Part shown: one piece after another, positions 52,614 to 61,571 of the stretch | How positions within the stretch are numbered: the stretch's first letter is position 1 | Layout: the number at the start of each line of letters is the position of its first letter | NCBI RefSeq assembly: GCF_014645495.1 | Contig: NZ_BMLV01000001.1 | Coordinates: 810,410 to 874,409, forward strand | Source: Cloacibacterium rupense | GTDB taxonomy: Bacteria > Bacteroidota > Bacteroidia > Flavobacteriales > Weeksellaceae | Direction: 5' to 3' | Length of the DNA stretch: 64,000 nucleotides | Made by a program: the position numbers and the translations under genes | Notes under the pieces: generated by a model | The model's database searches: none | What the model saw: only the letters and a program-made list of their open reading frames with translations | What the model was told of the DNA's origin: nothing

Positions 52614-53279
52614 ATGAAAAGCCAAAAGCCAAAAGCTAAAAGCCAATTGCAAATTAAAGTTTGTGGTTTAACTCAACAGTCTCAAATTCAAGAATTAATT
52701 TCTTTGAATGTAGATTTTTTAGGCTTTATTTTCTACGAAAAATCTCCAAGATTTGTATTGAATCATTTGAGTTTAAAAGAAATTGCAGAAATTAATCATC
52801 AAGGGAAAGTAGGCGTTTTCGTGAATGAAACGGTTGAAAAAATTGTCGAAATTTCAGAAAAAGCAAAACTCAATTTTATTCAATTGCACGGAGATGAAGA
52901 AGAAGAATTTGTAAAAAAGTTAGGGTTAAAGTTGAGCAAAAACACTAAAATCATTAAAGTAATTAGAATTGGTAATCAAAAGAAAGAAGAATTGGAAAAA
53001 ACCATCAACCATCAACCATCAACCATCAACTATTTTTTATTCGACACAGACAGCAAAGCTTTCGGAGGAACAGGAAAAACTTTTGATTGGCAAATTCTCA
53101 ACGAAATAGAAATTCCAATTCCTTATTTTTTAAGTGGCGGAATTTCGTTAGAAAACATCCATCAACTATCAACCATCAACCATCAACCAATTGCTTTAGA
53201 CATCAATTCAAAATTTGAAATTGAGGCAGGTATTAAAGATGTAGAAAAAATAAAAACATTCAAATCATTATTAAAATGA
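52614..53279 (+). CDS. trpF: Phosphoribosylanthranilate isomerase with repeat-derived segments
   Basis: 221 residues from ATG 52614. [14 protein letters not shown] (catalytic Cys), [48 protein letters not shown] (catalytic Asp) and [19 protein letters not shown] complete the barrel. Three stretches are made of 7-bp repeats: the N-terminus ([10 protein letters not shown]), a loop near residues 129-140 ([10 protein letters not shown]), and a loop near 182-192 ([10 protein letters not shown]). A TTG at 52647 giving (M)QIKVCGL may be the ancestral start. Overlaps trpB by 4 nt. Confidence 0.95.
   Translation: MKSQKPKAKSQLQIKVCGLTQQSQIQELISLNVDFLGFIFYEKSPRFVLNHLSLKEIAEINHQGKVGVFVNETVEKIVEISEKAKLNFIQLHGDEEEEFVKKLGLKLSKNTKIIKVIRIGNQKKEELEKTINHQPSTINYFLFDTDSKAFGGTGKTFDWQILNEIEIPIPYFLSGGISLENIHQLSTINHQPIALDINSKFEIEAGIKDVEKIKTFKSLLK
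52617..52658. repeat. Heptanucleotide array (AAAAGCC) at the trpF start
   Basis: AAAAGCC, AAAAGCC, AAAAGCT, AAAAGCC, then decayed AATTGCA, AATTAAA. It starts directly after the ATG. Confidence 0.8.
53000..53034. repeat. Heptanucleotide array (AACCATC) inside trpF
   Basis: AACCATC four times in exact phase, then AACTATT. It is in frame-neutral position inside trpF and encodes a loop of the [10 protein letters not shown] type; three units make 21 bp, or 7 codons. Confidence 0.9.
53164..53184. repeat. Second AACCATC array inside trpF
   Basis: AACTATC, AACCATC, AACCATC, preceded by CCATC and followed by AACCAAT. Same unit as the array 130 bp upstream, encoding a second loop with STINHQP. Confidence 0.85.
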
Positions 53280-54460
53280 CATATAAAAACCCTGACAAAA
53301 ACGGATATTACGGAGAATTTGGTGGCGCATTTGTTCCAGAAATGCTCTATCCAAACGTGGAAGAACTTCAACATAATTATATAGAAATTATAGAATCTGA
53401 AGAGTTCAAAACCGAGCTCAATGATTTATTGAAAGATTATGTAGGAAGAGCTACTCCACTTTATTTTGCAAAAAATTTAAGCGAAAAATACAGCACTAAT
53501 GTTTACCTGAAACGTGAAGACTTAAACCATACTGGCGCTCATAAAATCAATAACGCTCTCGGACAAGTTCTTCTCGCCAAAAAACTAGGAAAAAAGAGAA
53601 TTATTGCCGAAACTGGAGCTGGTCAACACGGCGTTGCAACGGCGACAGCTTGCGCTTTAATGAATCTGGAATGCATCGTTTATATGGGAGAAATTGACAT
53701 TGCGAGACAAGCTCCTAATGTTGCAAGAATGAAAATGCTCGGAGCAAAAGTTGTTCCTGCAACTTCTGGCTCAAAAACTTTGAAAGACGCTGTAAATGAA
53801 GCACTGAGAGATTGGATTAACAATGCTACAACTACCCATTACATCATCGGAAGTGTAGTTGGCCCACATCCTTTTCCAGATTTGGTGGCGAGATTTCAGA
53901 GTGTAATTTCCGAGGAAATTAAATGGCAATTGAAAGAGAAAATAGGTAGAAAAAATCCGGATTACGTAATTGCTTGTGTTGGCGGAGGAAGCAATGCAGC
54001 AGGAACTTTTTACCATTTTGTAGATGAACCTTCTGTGAAAATTATTGCGGCAGAAGCTGGTGGTTTCGGCGTAAATTCAGGAAAATCTGCAGCTACAACT
54101 TTTCTTGGAACAACTGGCGTTTTGCATGGTAGTAAAAGTATTGTGATGCAAACCAATGATGGACAAGTGATAGAACCTCACTCTATTTCTGCAGGGTTAG
54201 ATTACCCAGGAATTGGGCCTTTTCACGCTAATTTATTTAAAAATAATCGTGCAGAATTTTTCAGTATTAATGATGATGAAGCGTTAGAATCTGCTTTTGA
54301 ATTGACTAAATTAGAAGGCATTATTCCCGCTTTGGAAAGTTCACACGCATTGCAAGTTTTGAAGAAGAAAACCTTCCAAAAAGACGATGTAGTCGTAATT
54401 TGCTTAAGCGGACGTGGTGATAAAGATATGGAAACGTATTTGAAACATTTATCACAATGA
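53276..54460 (+). CDS. trpB: Tryptophan synthase beta chain
   Basis: 394 residues. [20 protein letters not shown] at the N-terminus, [17 protein letters not shown] with PLP lysine Lys90, [13 protein letters not shown] with Glu112, and [15 protein letters not shown] for the phosphate. Joins indole to serine. Overlaps trpF (4 nt) and the DoxX-like gene (4 nt). Confidence 0.97.
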   Translation: MTYKNPDKNGYYGEFGGAFVPEMLYPNVEELQHNYIEIIESEEFKTELNDLLKDYVGRATPLYFAKNLSEKYSTNVYLKREDLNHTGAHKINNALGQVLLAKKLGKKRIIAETGAGQHGVATATACALMNLECIVYMGEIDIARQAPNVARMKMLGAKVVPATSGSKTLKDAVNEALRDWINNATTTHYIIGSVVGPHPFPDLVARFQSVISEEIKWQLKEKIGRKNPDYVIACVGGGSNAAGTFYHFVDEPSVKIIAAEAGGFGVNSGKSAATTFLGTTGVLHGSKSIVMQTNDGQVIEPHSISAGLDYPGIGPFHANLFKNNRAEFFSINDDEALESAFELTKLEGIIPALESSHALQVLKKKTFQKDDVVVICLSGRGDKDMETYLKHLSQ

Positions 54461-55011
54461 AATTATTTTCTCGTAAAGAATTTATTGAACTCTTAGAATG
54501 GGTTTTTGTTTTGTATGTTGCGCTTCATATGAGCGTATATGGTGCAGCAAAATACATTCAGTTCGGAGACATCAATCAATATACGCAACCTTTAAATTCA
54601 TACAAAGGAATGCAACTAATGTGGGCTTTTTATGCCTATTCAAAAACTTTTTCAGTCATTATAGGTATTTTTGAAATTGTAGGTTCGGTTTTATTAATCC
54701 TTCCAAAAACCAGAATTTTAGGTGGATTTATTTTGACTTCAATTCTTGTTAACATCATTTTACAAGATATTTTTTATGGAGTTCATCTCGGTGCTTTGTT
54801 AGGTGCTATTCTTTACCAGATTCTAATTTTTATTATATTTTATTGGCATAGAAAACAAATTTTGCAAGCATTTTCTAAATTAAAACTTACCAATGCATTA
54901 ATTCTAAAGAATAACTTTTTAAAATACGTTATCACTGGAATTCTAATTTTTATTGGTTTATACTACATTCCAAAAATTATGGTATCAATCATTCATTTTT
55001 TTAATATTTAA
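54457..55011 (+). CDS. DoxX-like membrane protein in the trp operon
   Basis: 184 residues, five or so hydrophobic helices. [16 protein letters not shown] and [21 protein letters not shown] resemble the DoxX/DoxD fold. Its start overlaps the trpB stop (ATGA), so it is translationally coupled to trpB. Function unknown; no tryptophan role is known to me for this family. Confidence 0.7.
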   Translation: MKLFSRKEFIELLEWVFVLYVALHMSVYGAAKYIQFGDINQYTQPLNSYKGMQLMWAFYAYSKTFSVIIGIFEIVGSVLLILPKTRILGGFILTSILVNIILQDIFYGVHLGALLGAILYQILIFIIFYWHRKQILQAFSKLKLTNALILKNNFLKYVITGILIFIGLYYIPKIMVSIIHFFNI

Positions 55012-55021
55012 TTTGATAAAT

Positions 55022-55810
55022 ATGACACAAAGAATCTATCAAATAGACGCTTTTGCAGAGAAACTTTTCACGGGAAATCCAGCAGCTGTTTGTCCGCTAA
55101 TACACTGGTTAAATGATGAAACGATGCAGAAAATCGCCGCCGAAAACAACTTGGCAGAAACCGCTTTTACCGTTCCTGTAGAAAATGGCTATGAAATTCG
55201 TTGGTTTACACCAGAAGTTGAAGTAGATTTATGCGGTCACGCTACTCTAGCATCGGCATTTGTTTTAATGAATTTTGAAGGATTTACGGAAGCTAAAATC
55301 AATTTCTTTTCTAGAAAAAGCGGAATACTTACCGTTACTAAAAATGGTGATTTATTAACTTTAGACTTCCCAAAAGATAATCTTCAAAAAGTGGAAAATT
55401 TATCTATTTTTGAGAAATGTTTTGCTTTTCAACCCATTGAAGCTTATCGAGGAAAAACAGATTATTTATTGATTTTTGAAAATGAACTTCAAATTCAAAA
55501 TATACAACCCAAAATTTCAGAAATTACAAAAATAGAGGCTAGAGGAATCATTGTAAGTTCAAAATCAGATAATTACGATTTTACTTCTAGATTTTTTGGT
55601 CCCAATTGCGGAGTAAATGAAGATCCTGTTACGGGTTCTGCTCACACTACTTTAACGCCATTTTGGGCAGAAAACTTAGGCAAAACTAAACTTATTGCGA
55701 AACAAATTTCAAAACGTGGTGGTGTTTTAGAATGCGAATTAAAAAACGATAGAATTCTCATCAGCGGAAAATGCAAAACCTACCTAAAAGGCGAAATATT
55801 CATTCTTTAA
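55022..55810 (+). CDS. PhzF-family isomerase/epimerase in the trp operon
   Basis: Start at 55022 (MTQRIYQIDAFAEKLFTGNP), 262 residues; in-frame upstream codons are not family-like. GNPAAVC, AENNLAETAFTV with catalytic Glu46, WFTPEVEVDLCGHATLASA and EDPVTGSAH are the PhzF signatures. PhzF itself isomerises trans-2,3-dihydro-3-hydroxyanthranilate in phenazine synthesis, an anthranilate-related substrate, but many homologues have other roles. It lies 10 nt after the DoxX-like gene and 11 nt before trpA. Confidence 0.92.
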   Translation: MTQRIYQIDAFAEKLFTGNPAAVCPLIHWLNDETMQKIAAENNLAETAFTVPVENGYEIRWFTPEVEVDLCGHATLASAFVLMNFEGFTEAKINFFSRKSGILTVTKNGDLLTLDFPKDNLQKVENLSIFEKCFAFQPIEAYRGKTDYLLIFENELQIQNIQPKISEITKIEARGIIVSSKSDNYDFTSRFFGPNCGVNEDPVTGSAHTTLTPFWAENLGKTKLIAKQISKRGGVLECELKNDRILISGKCKTYLKGEIFIL

Positions 55811-55821
55811 AAACGATTATT

Positions 55822-56553
55822 ATGAAAAAATTAAATATATATTTCACTGCAGGAATTCCTAATTTGGAAGATACCACAGAAATGATGAAAACCATCCAGA
55901 ATTCTGGTGCAGATATGATGGAAATCGGAATGCCTTATTCTGATCCTGTTGCAGATGGCCCTGTAATTCAGGAAGCACACGAATTGGCTCTAAAAAATGG
56001 AATGACGATTGCCAAGCTTTTTTCTCAACTGAAATCAGTGAAAAATGAAATCAACATTCCTGTGATTTTGATGGGTTATATTAACCCTGTTTTGAGTTTT
56101 GGTTTTGAAAAATTCTGCGAAGAATGTGCTAATTCAGGAGTTTCGGGATTGATTATTCCAGATTTACCTCCCATTGAATTTGAAAAAAATTATCAACCTA
56201 TTTTAGAAAAATATGGATTGAATTTTACCTTTTTAGTAACGCCAGAAACTTCGGAAGAGCGTATTAAATATTTAGATTCTTTAAGTTCTGGATTTTTATA
56301 TGCCGTTTCTAGTTCATCTACCACAGGAAACGAAAACAAAGAAGTGAAAAACGAAGAATATTTGAATAAATTAGCTTCCATCAAACTTAAAAACCCTGTA
56401 ATGATTGGTTTTGGAATCAAAAATAAATCAGATTTCGAACAAGTTACCGAAAAATCACAAGGCGGAATTATAGGAACTGCTTTCGTAAAAACAATTCTAG
56501 AAAACGAAAATTGGAAAGAAAAGGCCGAAGAATTTATTAAAGCTATCAAATAA
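55822..56553 (+). CDS. trpA: Tryptophan synthase alpha chain
   Basis: Start at 55822 (MKKLNIYFTAGIPN), 243 residues. MEIGMPYSDPVADGPVIQ carries the catalytic Glu34 and Asp45 (Glu49 and Asp60 of the E. coli enzyme); VILMGYINPVLSFG, GLIIPDLPPIEF and AVSSSSTTG follow in order. Cleaves indole-glycerol phosphate and passes indole to TrpB. Last gene of the operon. Confidence 0.96.
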   Translation: MKKLNIYFTAGIPNLEDTTEMMKTIQNSGADMMEIGMPYSDPVADGPVIQEAHELALKNGMTIAKLFSQLKSVKNEINIPVILMGYINPVLSFGFEKFCEECANSGVSGLIIPDLPPIEFEKNYQPILEKYGLNFTFLVTPETSEERIKYLDSLSSGFLYAVSSSSTTGNENKEVKNEEYLNKLASIKLKNPVMIGFGIKNKSDFEQVTEKSQGGIIGTAFVKTILENENWKEKAEEFIKAIK

Positions 56554-56555
56554 AA

Positions 56556-56580
56556 AAAACCTCGATTAAATCGAGGTTTT
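56556..56580. terminator. trp operon terminator
   Basis: AAAACCTCGAT, loop TAA, ATCGAGGTTTT, with A and T runs on both sides, so it can serve trpA and the convergent META gene. Confidence 0.88.
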
Positions 56581-56584
56581 CAGC

Positions 56585-56977
56585 TTATTTTTTGAATCTT
56601 AACAAAAGAAGATTATCTTTATAAAGTTCTAAATAACCGTCTTTCACAGTATATTTATTGGCTTGTTCTAACAAATTAAAGAAATTTTGTTCTGTTTTTA
56701 GGTCATTACAAGCCATCTTGGTAGAACCTACATTTCCAATAAGAAAAGTACCAGTCTTGGCATCTACCGTAGCTTCAGCAAAGAAATTATTGCAACCACC
56801 GTTTCCAGAAATTCTCTTATCCTCTATGTTTAAAGTAGGAATTTTACTCCCCGAAACTTGGTCAGCCAATGTCCATTGGGTATTGGTAACCACTTCTTGT
56901 TTAGAAGATTTACCCATTTGAGAAGCACAAGAAGCAACAACAATCAATGCAAAAAGTGCTAAAACTATATTTTTCAT
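56585..56977 (-). CDS. META-domain lipoprotein (HslJ-like)
   Basis: 130 residues. Lipobox at Cys17 (VVASC), then the META fold: NTQWTLADQVSG, NIEDKRISGNGGCNNFFAE and GNVGSTKMAC. Likely periplasmic or outer-membrane anchored; HslJ is linked to stress and antibiotic tolerance in E. coli. 27 nt downstream of pheT on the same strand. Confidence 0.92.
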   Translation of the reverse strand: MKNIVLALFALIVVASCASQMGKSSKQEVVTNTQWTLADQVSGSKIPTLNIEDKRISGNGGCNNFFAEATVDAKTGTFLIGNVGSTKMACNDLKTEQNFFNLLEQANKYTVKDGYLELYKDNLLLLRFKK

Positions 56978-57004
56978 ATGATATATTTTGATTAATGGTT
57001 ACTA

Positions 57005-59404
57005 CTAACGAAGTTCGGCATTAAATTCTTTTTTGAAATTCTTAATCAAAGAATCCATCACAGAAGTGATATCTTTTTCTTCCAATGTTTTTTCTTCATT
57101 TAAAAGTTCAAAACTTAGCGCATAAGATTTTTTGCCTTCTGGTAGATTTTTACCTTCATAAACATCGAATAAATTGATGTTTTTAAGATATTTAGAAGGG
57201 TTTTTCTTTGCAGATTTATATAATTCTGCATAAGTTACATTTTTATCTACTAACAATGCCAAATCTCTTCTAATTTTATTAAATTTAGGAATATCTACAA
57301 ATTTAAAATTGTCTGTACTTCTTAATTTTTGGGCAGTTTCTAGTTCTATCTCTGCATAAAAACAATCTTGGTCAATATCAAAATCTTTTAAAAGTTTTGC
57401 TGAGACTTTTCCTAATCTTGCGATGCTTTTTCCGCTAGAAACAATTTCTAAAGCATCATCAAATCTCTCATCTTCTAGAGAAATTTCTTCAGTCTTTAAA
57501 TTTAATTTATTCAAAAGAATATTGACAAAACTTTTTAATGTAAAGAAATCTGTAGAAGATTTTGGCAATAACCAATTTTCAGGATTATTTCTACCAGAAA
57601 CCAAAATCGCCAATTGCTTTCTTTCTTCGTATTTTTCTTTTTTGTGATAAATTTTTCCTAATTCAAAAAATTTGATATCAGAATTTTTTCTATTGATATT
57701 GTAAATTGCATTTTCTAAAAGTCCTTCTAACAAAGATTTTCTCATAAAAGCCAGATCTCCACTCAAAGGATTGAGCAATTTCACTGCATTGGTTTCGTCT
57801 TTTACAGAGGTAAGTGAATTGTTCATCACTTCATTGAAACCATTGCTTTGAAGAGTTCTAGCCCAAGAATTTTCTAATGCATCTTGGTCGTCAAAACTTA
57901 GTTTTACAGGGCTGAAAGATATTTTCTGAGGCGCATCTACTTTATTATAACCATAGATTCTAAGAATTTCTTCAATTACATCTATTTCTCTGGTTACGTC
58001 TGCTCTGTAAGCAGGAACTGCCAATTCTAAACCATCTGGAATATCATTAAGTACCGAAATATCAAGTGATTTTAATATTTCTTTTACTTTTTCTCTATGA
58101 ATTTTAATACCTAAAATTTGATCCAATTTAGAATATCTAAAAATCACTTTAGCGTCTTCTATTTTGCTTGGATAATGCTCTAGAAGATTTCCAACTTTTG
58201 TTCCACCAGTGATTTCTTCAATCAATTTAATAGCTTGAGTGATTGTAGTTCTGGTATTATTTGGGTCTACTCCACGTTCGAAACGGAAAGAAGCGTCTGT
58301 ATTTAAACCATGAGATTTCGCCGCTTTTCTGATGGCAACTGGATTAAAATACGCACTTTCTAAAAATATGGTTTTAGTCTCGTCTGAAACACCACTATCG
58401 TTACCCCCGAAAACACCAGCAATACACATTGGTTGGTTATTTCCGTCTTTAATCATAATTTCAGAACCATTTAGAGTTCTTTCAATTCCGTCTAGTGTTG
58501 TAAATTTAGTTCCAGCTTCGTTTACCCCTACTTTTACTTTTTTACCTGCAATTTTATCTGCATCAAAAGCATGAAGAGGCTGACCAAGACCGTGTAAAAT
58601 ATAATTGGTGATATCTACCACATTATTGATTGGTGAAAGACCAATTGCTTTCAATCTATCTTGAAGCCAAACAGGAGAAGGTGCTACTTTTGCATTTTCT
58701 ATAATCGCACCAATATATCTTGGGCATAATGCAGAGTCTTCAACTTCAAGTTCAAAACCGTGTTCACCTTCTGTACTTACAATTGCAGTGCTTACTTTTT
58801 CGAATTCAGATTTTAGTCCATTATTAGATAAAAAAGCTTGTAAATCTCTCGCTACACCATAATGAGACATTGCATCTGTTCTGTTAGGTGTTAAACCAAT
58901 TTCGTAAACTTCATCATTAGTTAAGCTAAAATATTTAGCAAAAGGTTGTCCTACTTTATAAGTTTCTTCGTCTAGCACCATTATTCCACCGTGGTCATCA
59001 GAAAGTCCCAATTCATCTTCAGCACAAATCATTCCTTCTGAAACTTCACCTCTAATTTTAGCTTTAGCTATTTCGAAAAAGCCTCCTTTTTTGTCATAGA
59101 TTTTAGTACCTACTACAGCTACTGGGACCGTTTGTCCAGCTGCAACATTAGGTGCGCCACAAACAATATTTAGAATTTTTCCTTCGTCTACTTCTACCGT
59201 AGTTATTTTGAGTTTATCTGCATTAGGATGTTGCTCGCAAGTCAATACTTTACCTACGATTATTCCTTCAAGGCTTCCTTTTACTGATTCATATTTTTCT
59301 ATTCCTTCTACTTCTAGACCAATATCCGTAAGAAAAGCCCCAATTTTTTCTGAGCTTAAATCTGTTTTGATAAAGTCTTTTAACCAATTGTTAGAAATTT
59401 TCAT
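57005..59404 (-). CDS. pheT: Phenylalanine-tRNA ligase beta subunit
   Basis: 799 residues, full length. N-terminal MKISNNWLKDFIKTDLSSEK, the OB-fold tRNA-binding domain (about 40-150: VGKVLTCEQHPNADKLKITT), the B3/B4 region with AMSHYGVARDL, B5 (PSKIEDAKVIFRYSKLDQIL), the core with NSLTSVKDE, and a ferredoxin-like anticodon domain at the C-terminus. Needs PheS, not in this window. Confidence 0.97.
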   Translation of the reverse strand: MKISNNWLKDFIKTDLSSEKIGAFLTDIGLEVEGIEKYESVKGSLEGIIVGKVLTCEQHPNADKLKITTVEVDEGKILNIVCGAPNVAAGQTVPVAVVGTKIYDKKGGFFEIAKAKIRGEVSEGMICAEDELGLSDDHGGIMVLDEETYKVGQPFAKYFSLTNDEVYEIGLTPNRTDAMSHYGVARDLQAFLSNNGLKSEFEKVSTAIVSTEGEHGFELEVEDSALCPRYIGAIIENAKVAPSPVWLQDRLKAIGLSPINNVVDITNYILHGLGQPLHAFDADKIAGKKVKVGVNEAGTKFTTLDGIERTLNGSEIMIKDGNNQPMCIAGVFGGNDSGVSDETKTIFLESAYFNPVAIRKAAKSHGLNTDASFRFERGVDPNNTRTTITQAIKLIEEITGGTKVGNLLEHYPSKIEDAKVIFRYSKLDQILGIKIHREKVKEILKSLDISVLNDIPDGLELAVPAYRADVTREIDVIEEILRIYGYNKVDAPQKISFSPVKLSFDDQDALENSWARTLQSNGFNEVMNNSLTSVKDETNAVKLLNPLSGDLAFMRKSLLEGLLENAIYNINRKNSDIKFFELGKIYHKKEKYEERKQLAILVSGRNNPENWLLPKSSTDFFTLKSFVNILLNKLNLKTEEISLEDERFDDALEIVSSGKSIARLGKVSAKLLKDFDIDQDCFYAEIELETAQKLRSTDNFKFVDIPKFNKIRRDLALLVDKNVTYAELYKSAKKNPSKYLKNINLFDVYEGKNLPEGKKSYALSFELLNEEKTLEEKDITSVMDSLIKNFKKEFNAELR

Positions 59405-59410
59405 AATTTA

Positions 59411-59438
59411 TGTCTAAAGTCTAATGTTTAAAGTCTAA
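59411..59438. repeat. Heptanucleotide array (TGTCTAA) just upstream of pheT
   Basis: TGTCTAA, AGTCTAA, TGTTTAA, AGTCTAA in exact 7-bp phase, ending 6 nt before the pheT start codon (minus strand). The rest of the 59405-59635 gap holds the dnaN terminator and CGAAATA-CGTATCT-CGAAATA (59609-59629), also 7-bp phased. Confidence 0.8.
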
Positions 59439-59560
59439 AAATAATTTTAAACTTTTTCTAAAAAAGTAAGTTGCAAATATCGTGAATTTTTGAGAGATAA
59501 GAAAATTTAAAAACCTTAATTTCGGTTTTGTATGAAGTCAAATTGAGCTTCAATAAAAAA

Positions 59561-59580
59561 AGTCGGACAAAAGTCCGACT
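59561..59580 (-). terminator. Intrinsic terminator after dnaN
   Basis: AGTCGGAC, loop AAAA, GTCCGACT; on the minus strand a run of six T follows. Perfect 8-bp GC-rich stem. Confidence 0.88.
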
Positions 59581-59635
59581 CTATTGATATTTTTTAATCT
59601 CGACAACACGAAATACGTATCTCGAAATACAGAAA

Positions 59636-60766
59636 TTACATTCCGATTACTGGCATAGAAAGCATTAAGATGTGTTCGTTTTCGTCTAAACCGTCAACTG
59701 GTTCTACAATTCCTGGTCTGTTTGGTTGAGACATTTTCAGTGTAATATCATCAGCCCCTAAAACAGAAAGCATTTCTGTTAAAAATTTAGAACTGAAACC
59801 AATATTAATGTCTTCGCCAGCATAGTTACAAGGGATTTGCATATCTGCCTTGTTTGCAAACTCAGTATCTTCTGCGTGTAAATGCAAGATATTTCCAGAA
59901 AGTTTAAATCTTACTTGGTTGGTCGATTTATTAGAGAAAATAGAAGCTCTTCTGATAGAACTTAACAATAAATTTCTATTAATGGTCAATACATTCGGGT
60001 TTTCTTTAGGGATTACCGCAGAATAATTAGGATATTTACCATCTATTAATCTACAAATCCAGATGTTTTCTCCGAAGGTAAATTTAGCCATATTTTCGTT
60101 GAATTCAATCACCACATCGTCATTAGAACTAGACAAAATGTTTTTGAAAATAGACAATGGTTTTTTCGGCATTATGAATTCTACTGGTTCTTCACTGGTA
60201 ACGTCTGTTCTTTTGTAAACCACCAATCTATGAGAATCTGTAGAGACAAAATTGGTTTCTTTATCAGAAAACTGGAAAAGAACTCCCGTCATTACAGGTC
60301 TTAGAGAATCATTACTGGTTGCAAAAAGGGTGTTACTTAGTGCATCTGCCAATACTCCAGATGAAATGGTTACTTTCTGAGCAGCATCGAATTCTGGTAA
60401 TTCTGGATAATCTTCGGCATTATCAAGTGCCACGAAATAATTATCTTTTTCGTCTAGAATTTCTAATAAACCACCTTCTCCACTTTCTGATTCTTTTACA
60501 GAAAAAGTAAGGGGTTGGTCTCCGAAAGACTTAATCACTTCTTGAAACATTTTAGCAGGAACTGCAATTTTACCACTATCATCAGATTTTACCCCTACCG
60601 AAGTAATGAGTGTAGTCTCGCCGTCTGAAGCAGTAATTTTTAATATTTCATTATCTAATTCAAAAAGAAAATTTTCTAAGATGGGTCTTGATTGAGAACT
60701 AGAAATTACTCCACTTACAATCTGTAGAGCTTTCTGTAATTCACCACTTGCAACAATAAATTTCAT
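59636..60766 (-). CDS. dnaN: DNA polymerase III sliding clamp (beta subunit)
   Basis: 376 residues. MKFIVASGELQKALQIVSGVI and SRPILENFLFELDNEIL at the start; VTSEEPVEFIMPKKPLSIFK in the second domain; DINIGFSSKFLTEMLSVLG and a C-terminal HILMLSMPVIGM ending, as in Bacteroidota clamps. No replication origin or dnaA is next to it. Confidence 0.97.
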   Translation of the reverse strand: MKFIVASGELQKALQIVSGVISSSQSRPILENFLFELDNEILKITASDGETTLITSVGVKSDDSGKIAVPAKMFQEVIKSFGDQPLTFSVKESESGEGGLLEILDEKDNYFVALDNAEDYPELPEFDAAQKVTISSGVLADALSNTLFATSNDSLRPVMTGVLFQFSDKETNFVSTDSHRLVVYKRTDVTSEEPVEFIMPKKPLSIFKNILSSSNDDVVIEFNENMAKFTFGENIWICRLIDGKYPNYSAVIPKENPNVLTINRNLLLSSIRRASIFSNKSTNQVRFKLSGNILHLHAEDTEFANKADMQIPCNYAGEDINIGFSSKFLTEMLSVLGADDITLKMSQPNRPGIVEPVDGLDENEHILMLSMPVIGM

Positions 60767-60789
60767 AAATTAAAATTATATTTAGTACA

Positions 60790-60820
60790 CAAATATACGA
60801 TTTTGGAAACAATAGACAAA
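60790..60820 (-). promoter_or_regulatory. dnaN promoter
   Basis: Minus strand TTTG (60820-60817), 19-nt spacer, TATATTTG (60797-60790), 23 nt before the ATG. Same boxes and spacer as the pyrB and trp promoters but with an ordinary 5' untranslated region. Confidence 0.75.
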
Positions 60821-60838
60821 CTTGAAAATCATTAATTT

Positions 60839-61459
60839 TTATTCAGTTTTCAACATTGAGAGAATATTGATTTTTCTGTATTCATTTATACGATAATCAA
60901 AGATATCAGCAGAATAATAGCTTACATTTACTTTCTTGCCTACCAATTCATTATATTTTTTTTCGAGTTCTATATTTGAGTCTACATTAGAAATCCAATA
61001 AAATTTAGTGAGAATATTATTATCTCCTTTCATATAAAATACCACAAAATTCTCTTTTTCAATTTTAGTAATTTCGCCGTTCATTAGTTCTTCATTAGAC
61101 ACCACTTCTTCAGCTTCAGCTTGAGATTCATTCTTATCCTCCGGAATAAATTGTTCAAAAACATCAGGACATTCTTGGGCCATCAAAATGCCTATTTCTG
61201 TTCCCAATTTATACATATTTTCTTTTTTAGAAAAATCACTTATGTCTATTCCAAATTCTTTTTTAATCTCAGCTTTGTAAGGATTAGCAACCTTGAACAT
61301 ACATATTCCAAACTGAAATTCTATCTGCTTCTTCGTTAAATTTTCTTTTTTAACATCTTTCACGCATTTACAAGTATTTTGTGCTATGATGGTTTTAAAA
61401 TCTTGAGCGAAATAAAAACTAGCAATAAGTACAAAAACAAATAATAAGATTTTTTTCAT
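60839..61459 (-). CDS. Exported protein of unknown function
   Basis: 206 residues. Signal peptide (MKKILLFVFVLIASFYFAQ), then two cysteine pairs in NTCKCVKDVKKEN and GICMFKV, an acidic linker (DKNESQAEAEEVVSNEE) and a C-terminal region of OB-like pattern (NGEITKIEKENFVVFYMKG; LVGKKVNVSYY). Not recognised. It lies upstream of dnaN on the same strand, but dnaN has its own promoter. Confidence 0.7.
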   Translation of the reverse strand: MKKILLFVFVLIASFYFAQDFKTIIAQNTCKCVKDVKKENLTKKQIEFQFGICMFKVANPYKAEIKKEFGIDISDFSKKENMYKLGTEIGILMAQECPDVFEQFIPEDKNESQAEAEEVVSNEELMNGEITKIEKENFVVFYMKGDNNILTKFYWISNVDSNIELEKKYNELVGKKVNVSYYSADIFDYRINEYRKINILSMLKTE

Positions 61460-61539
61460 TGGTCATCAATTTTTAATAGGTGTAAATTTATAGGAATTAA
61501 TGATTTTTTCAAAATAAATCTCATGTTTGTGGAAAAAAA

Positions 61540-61565
61540 ATTGCCAAATCTTGGGAGTTGGCAAT
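61540..61565 (-). terminator. Intrinsic terminator after the exported protein/TonB receptor region
   Basis: ATTGCCAA and TTGGCAAT, 10-nt loop, T run on the minus strand. It follows the TonB receptor stop (61572) by 7 nt. Confidence 0.8.
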
Positions 61566-61571
61566 ACTTTT

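Noticed and set aside
52996-53190. CRISPR-like repeats in trpF
   Set aside because: Units are 7 bp with no spacers and lie inside an intact gene; these are tandem microsatellites.
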